Under the pieces are notes generated by a model. That model was not told the origin of the DNA. It did not search any database and saw only the letters and a list, made by a program, of their open reading frames with translations. The position numbers were made by a program, and so were the translations under genes. Source: Gammaproteobacteria bacterium UBA1119 (GTDB taxonomy: Bacteria; Pseudomonadota; Gammaproteobacteria; Pseudomonadales; Azotimanducaceae). Taken from it: 64,000 nucleotides of DNA. The stretch covers positions 15,271 through 79,270 of the forward strand of contig DCBA01000003.1 in the NCBI GenBank assembly GCA_002313255.1, given 5' to 3'. This document shows positions 62,348 through 64,000 of this stretch, one piece after another (the first letter of the stretch is position 1; every line of letters starts with the position of its first letter).

Positions 62348-62836
62348 CTAGCCATCGACATCTCGATAGAGTTTGCCGCGACGGCGGACGGGTTCGAGGA
62401 GTGTCCAATCACCTTCCTCGATCGTAAACCCTTTGGGGAATGGAGGTCGGGGCTCCATCCCGAGCGCCTGCATGACTCGATCGTCGCGGTAGTAACACTG
62501 CGCGGTAATGCTCACTAACGTACGTAAGAAAGGGTTCAACGTCCGACTCAAGTGCTCTGCCATGGCGCGCCTATCGGTTTCGCTGAGAGCTGCAAACCCG
62601 ACACCGTCGTGGTCGCGTATCGCTTGTTGATCGATGTCTTCGAGCCCGGCCTCAAACATATCCGTGTACGAACGTGCCGTGACGAGAATGTCCTTAAAGA
62701 TTAACGGGTCGTCTGCGCCTGGGGCATCGTAGTCTCTGCTTGCAGGGATTATGGATCCGATCAGCGTCCGGAGTATTTCGCGTTGTGGCTCGGACAGAGG
62801 CAAATCGCTTGCCAACAGAGTTTCTTCGTTACTCAT
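62348..62836 (-). CDS. Gluconate 2-dehydrogenase subunit 3-like protein
   Basis: A 162-residue helical protein. LSEPQREILRTLIGSIIPASRDYDAPGADDP is the N-terminal signature of the small (gamma) subunit that helps assemble GMC-type membrane dehydrogenases. No Tat or Sec signal is visible, although some homologues have one. It lies 9 bases after the stop of the GMC dehydrogenase gene on the same strand, so the two form a complex. The cytochrome subunit is not visible. Confidence 0.82.
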   Translation of the reverse strand: MSNEETLLASDLPLSEPQREILRTLIGSIIPASRDYDAPGADDPLIFKDILVTARSYTDMFEAGLEDIDQQAIRDHDGVGFAALSETDRRAMAEHLSRTLNPFLRTLVSITAQCYYRDDRVMQALGMEPRPPFPKGFTIEEGDWTLLEPVRRRGKLYRDVDG

Positions 62837-62845
62837 CGTTAGCTC

Positions 62846-64000
62846 TCAATCGAACAGGGTGGTGAGGCGTTTTTTCATGGTGTCGCCAATGTAGAGCGAC
62901 AAGGCTTGAATAGTCCGGGTTGGATTGACGCCGGCCGAGGTCACGAAAATGCTGCCATCGACGACAAAGAGATTGCGCACGTCGTGGCTGCGGCCCCATT
63001 CGTTGACGACAGAGTGTTCTGGATCGACCCCCATGCGCGTTGTTCCCATCAGATGCCAGCCGCCCACGGCGATCGGAGCTTCGGTCATGACGTCGGTTGC
63101 CCCGGCCGCCTCAAGTATTTCCACACCTCGGTCGACCGCGTAATCGAGCATGCGGCGACTGTTATCGGACAGTTTGTACGTGATTTTTGGCGCGGGGATC
63201 CCATCGCTATCTTTGAGCTCTGGATCAAGGGAGACGGTGTTGTGCGGCTCGGGTAAATCTTCACAGATAGCGACCATGCCGGTGATTTGATTGAAGAGTT
63301 CACGGTATCTTTGATGATGTTCTTCGCCCCACGGAATCCGACCCGAGAACATCCCGGTTAGGGCGGTCGCAACGGGACCGCGACCGCGTGTGATTTCGTA
63401 GGTAAAGCCCCGGACAAAATCTCGTGAGCGATCCGTCTCGTAAAATTGTTGGCTCCAAATACAATTGCCCGGCCCCATGTACCCGTCTAAAGGTTGGTCG
63501 AAAATGCCTTGGATCGATGCGTAGGGGTGAAACATAAGGTTCTTGCCGACGAGGCCATTACGATTTGCGAGTCCGTTCGGGAATCGATTCGACACTGAAT
63601 TCAGTAGGATGCGAGGTGTGCCCACGCCGTTACAGGCCAATACCACGACTTCTGCTGCCTGGAAATGTTCGTTGCCATCGACATCGTAATAGGTCACACC
63701 CGATGCCATATCGTTTTCGTTGACGGAAATTTCACGAACGCGACAGCGCGTCCGTACTTCTACGCCAGCTCGTATCGCGTGCGGCCAATAGGTAATGTCG
63801 GAACTCGCCTTCGCGCCTTGGGCGCACCCGACGGTGCAAGCACCAAGGTTGGCGCATTTGTCGCGTCCGTCGTAGGTCGTGGAGGCGATGGCGGAGTCCG
63901 ATGGCCACCAGTGCCAACCCATCGCGTTGAACCCTTTGCCAAGAACCTGGCCTGATTTACCTAAGGGTAACGGTGGCATGACGGCGGGTTTCGGTGGATA
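62846..64000 (-). CDS. GMC-family dehydrogenase, large flavoprotein subunit (partial, runs off right edge)
   Basis: The C-terminal 384 codons are present and the frame stays open to base 64000, so the FAD loop at the N-terminus is missing. Seen: the Cys-rich CANLGACTVGCAQGAKASSD, typical of gluconate/sorbose-type dehydrogenases, GTPRILLNSVSNRFP, the active-site His in GGWHLMGTTRMG and Asn in SAGVNPTRTIQAL. The small subunit is next to it. The substrate could be a sugar, a sugar acid or an alcohol. Confidence 0.88.
   Translation of the reverse strand, partial: YPPKPAVMPPLPLGKSGQVLGKGFNAMGWHWWPSDSAIASTTYDGRDKCANLGACTVGCAQGAKASSDITYWPHAIRAGVEVRTRCRVREISVNENDMASGVTYYDVDGNEHFQAAEVVVLACNGVGTPRILLNSVSNRFPNGLANRNGLVGKNLMFHPYASIQGIFDQPLDGYMGPGNCIWSQQFYETDRSRDFVRGFTYEITRGRGPVATALTGMFSGRIPWGEEHHQRYRELFNQITGMVAICEDLPEPHNTVSLDPELKDSDGIPAPKITYKLSDNSRRMLDYAVDRGVEILEAAGATDVMTEAPIAVGGWHLMGTTRMGVDPEHSVVNEWGRSHDVRNLFVVDGSIFVTSAGVNPTRTIQALSLYIGDTMKKRLTTLFD

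Noticed and set aside
1-64000. tRNA, rRNA, CRISPR arrays, insertion sequences or prophage genes
   Set aside because: None seen: no cloverleaf-like T-loop motifs in the intergenic gaps, no regular short repeats, and no transposase or integrase motifs.

Overview
The window is chromosomal DNA from a proteobacterium, most likely an uncultivated marine-type gammaproteobacterium. The left end (1-12067) carries a gene order well known from Pseudomonas and relatives: ubiG and mtaD on the minus strand, then gyrA-serC-pheA-hisC-tyrA-cmk-rpsA-ihfB-lapA on the plus strand. No phage, insertion sequence, tRNA, rRNA or CRISPR was seen. Genes are tightly packed, many overlap by 1-8 bases, and the only stretch above 300 bases without a gene is 12068-12434.

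Layout. (1) 1-12067 is a housekeeping block: ubiquinone synthesis, adenosine salvage, gyrase A, serine, phenylalanine and tyrosine branches, CMP kinase, ribosomal protein S1, IHF-beta and a LapA-like membrane protein. aroA, which many gammaproteobacteria carry between or fused to tyrA and cmk, is absent here. (2) 12435-24594 is a catabolic block: a TcuA-like flavoprotein, two family III CoA-transferases, an enoyl-CoA hydratase, a zinc dehydrogenase, a hotdog thioesterase, a PhyH dioxygenase, three alpha/beta hydrolases, an amidohydrolase and a CMD-family protein. (3) 24835-33838 holds a second PhyH enzyme, a GST, two auxiliary beta-oxidation isomerases of eukaryote-like type, a broken histidine phosphatase gene, an SDR/Rieske oxygenase pair, an esterase fused to a beta-sandwich domain, a sodium:solute symporter and a nitroreductase. 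(4) 34121-40592 holds a DUF35-thiolase-MaoC set, a GMC oxidoreductase, a MATE exporter and a rhodanese-glyoxalase fusion. (5) 40701-50671 holds oligopeptidase A, an aminotransferase, gamma-glutamyltransferase, hisI-hisG of a non-enteric type, a TauD-family dioxygenase, SelO and a class C serine hydrolase. (6) 50917-64000 is a second catabolic block: a phosphotriesterase-family hydrolase, three luciferase-like monooxygenases, an HpcH aldolase, an oxalate-CoA-ligase-like synthetase, a ketopantoate-reductase-like enzyme, PhyH, a crotonase, an SDR, a TauD enzyme and a GMC dehydrogenase with its small subunit.

The accessory 50 kb looks like an organism that uses many different dissolved organic acids: acids are activated to CoA thioesters (AMP ligase, CoA-transferases), oxidised (flavoproteins, LLM, Rieske, 2-oxoglutarate dioxygenases), hydrated or isomerised (crotonases, MaoC) and cleaved (thiolase-like, HpcH, hydrolases). 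The most notable observations are: a GyrA with Leu at the Ser83-equivalent position; overlapping NTGA stop/start junctions of all four kinds, including two apparent CTG cases with no canonical start (GMC and MATE genes); the DUF35-thiolase-MaoC set that could be a retro-aldolase module; and two unusual domain fusions.
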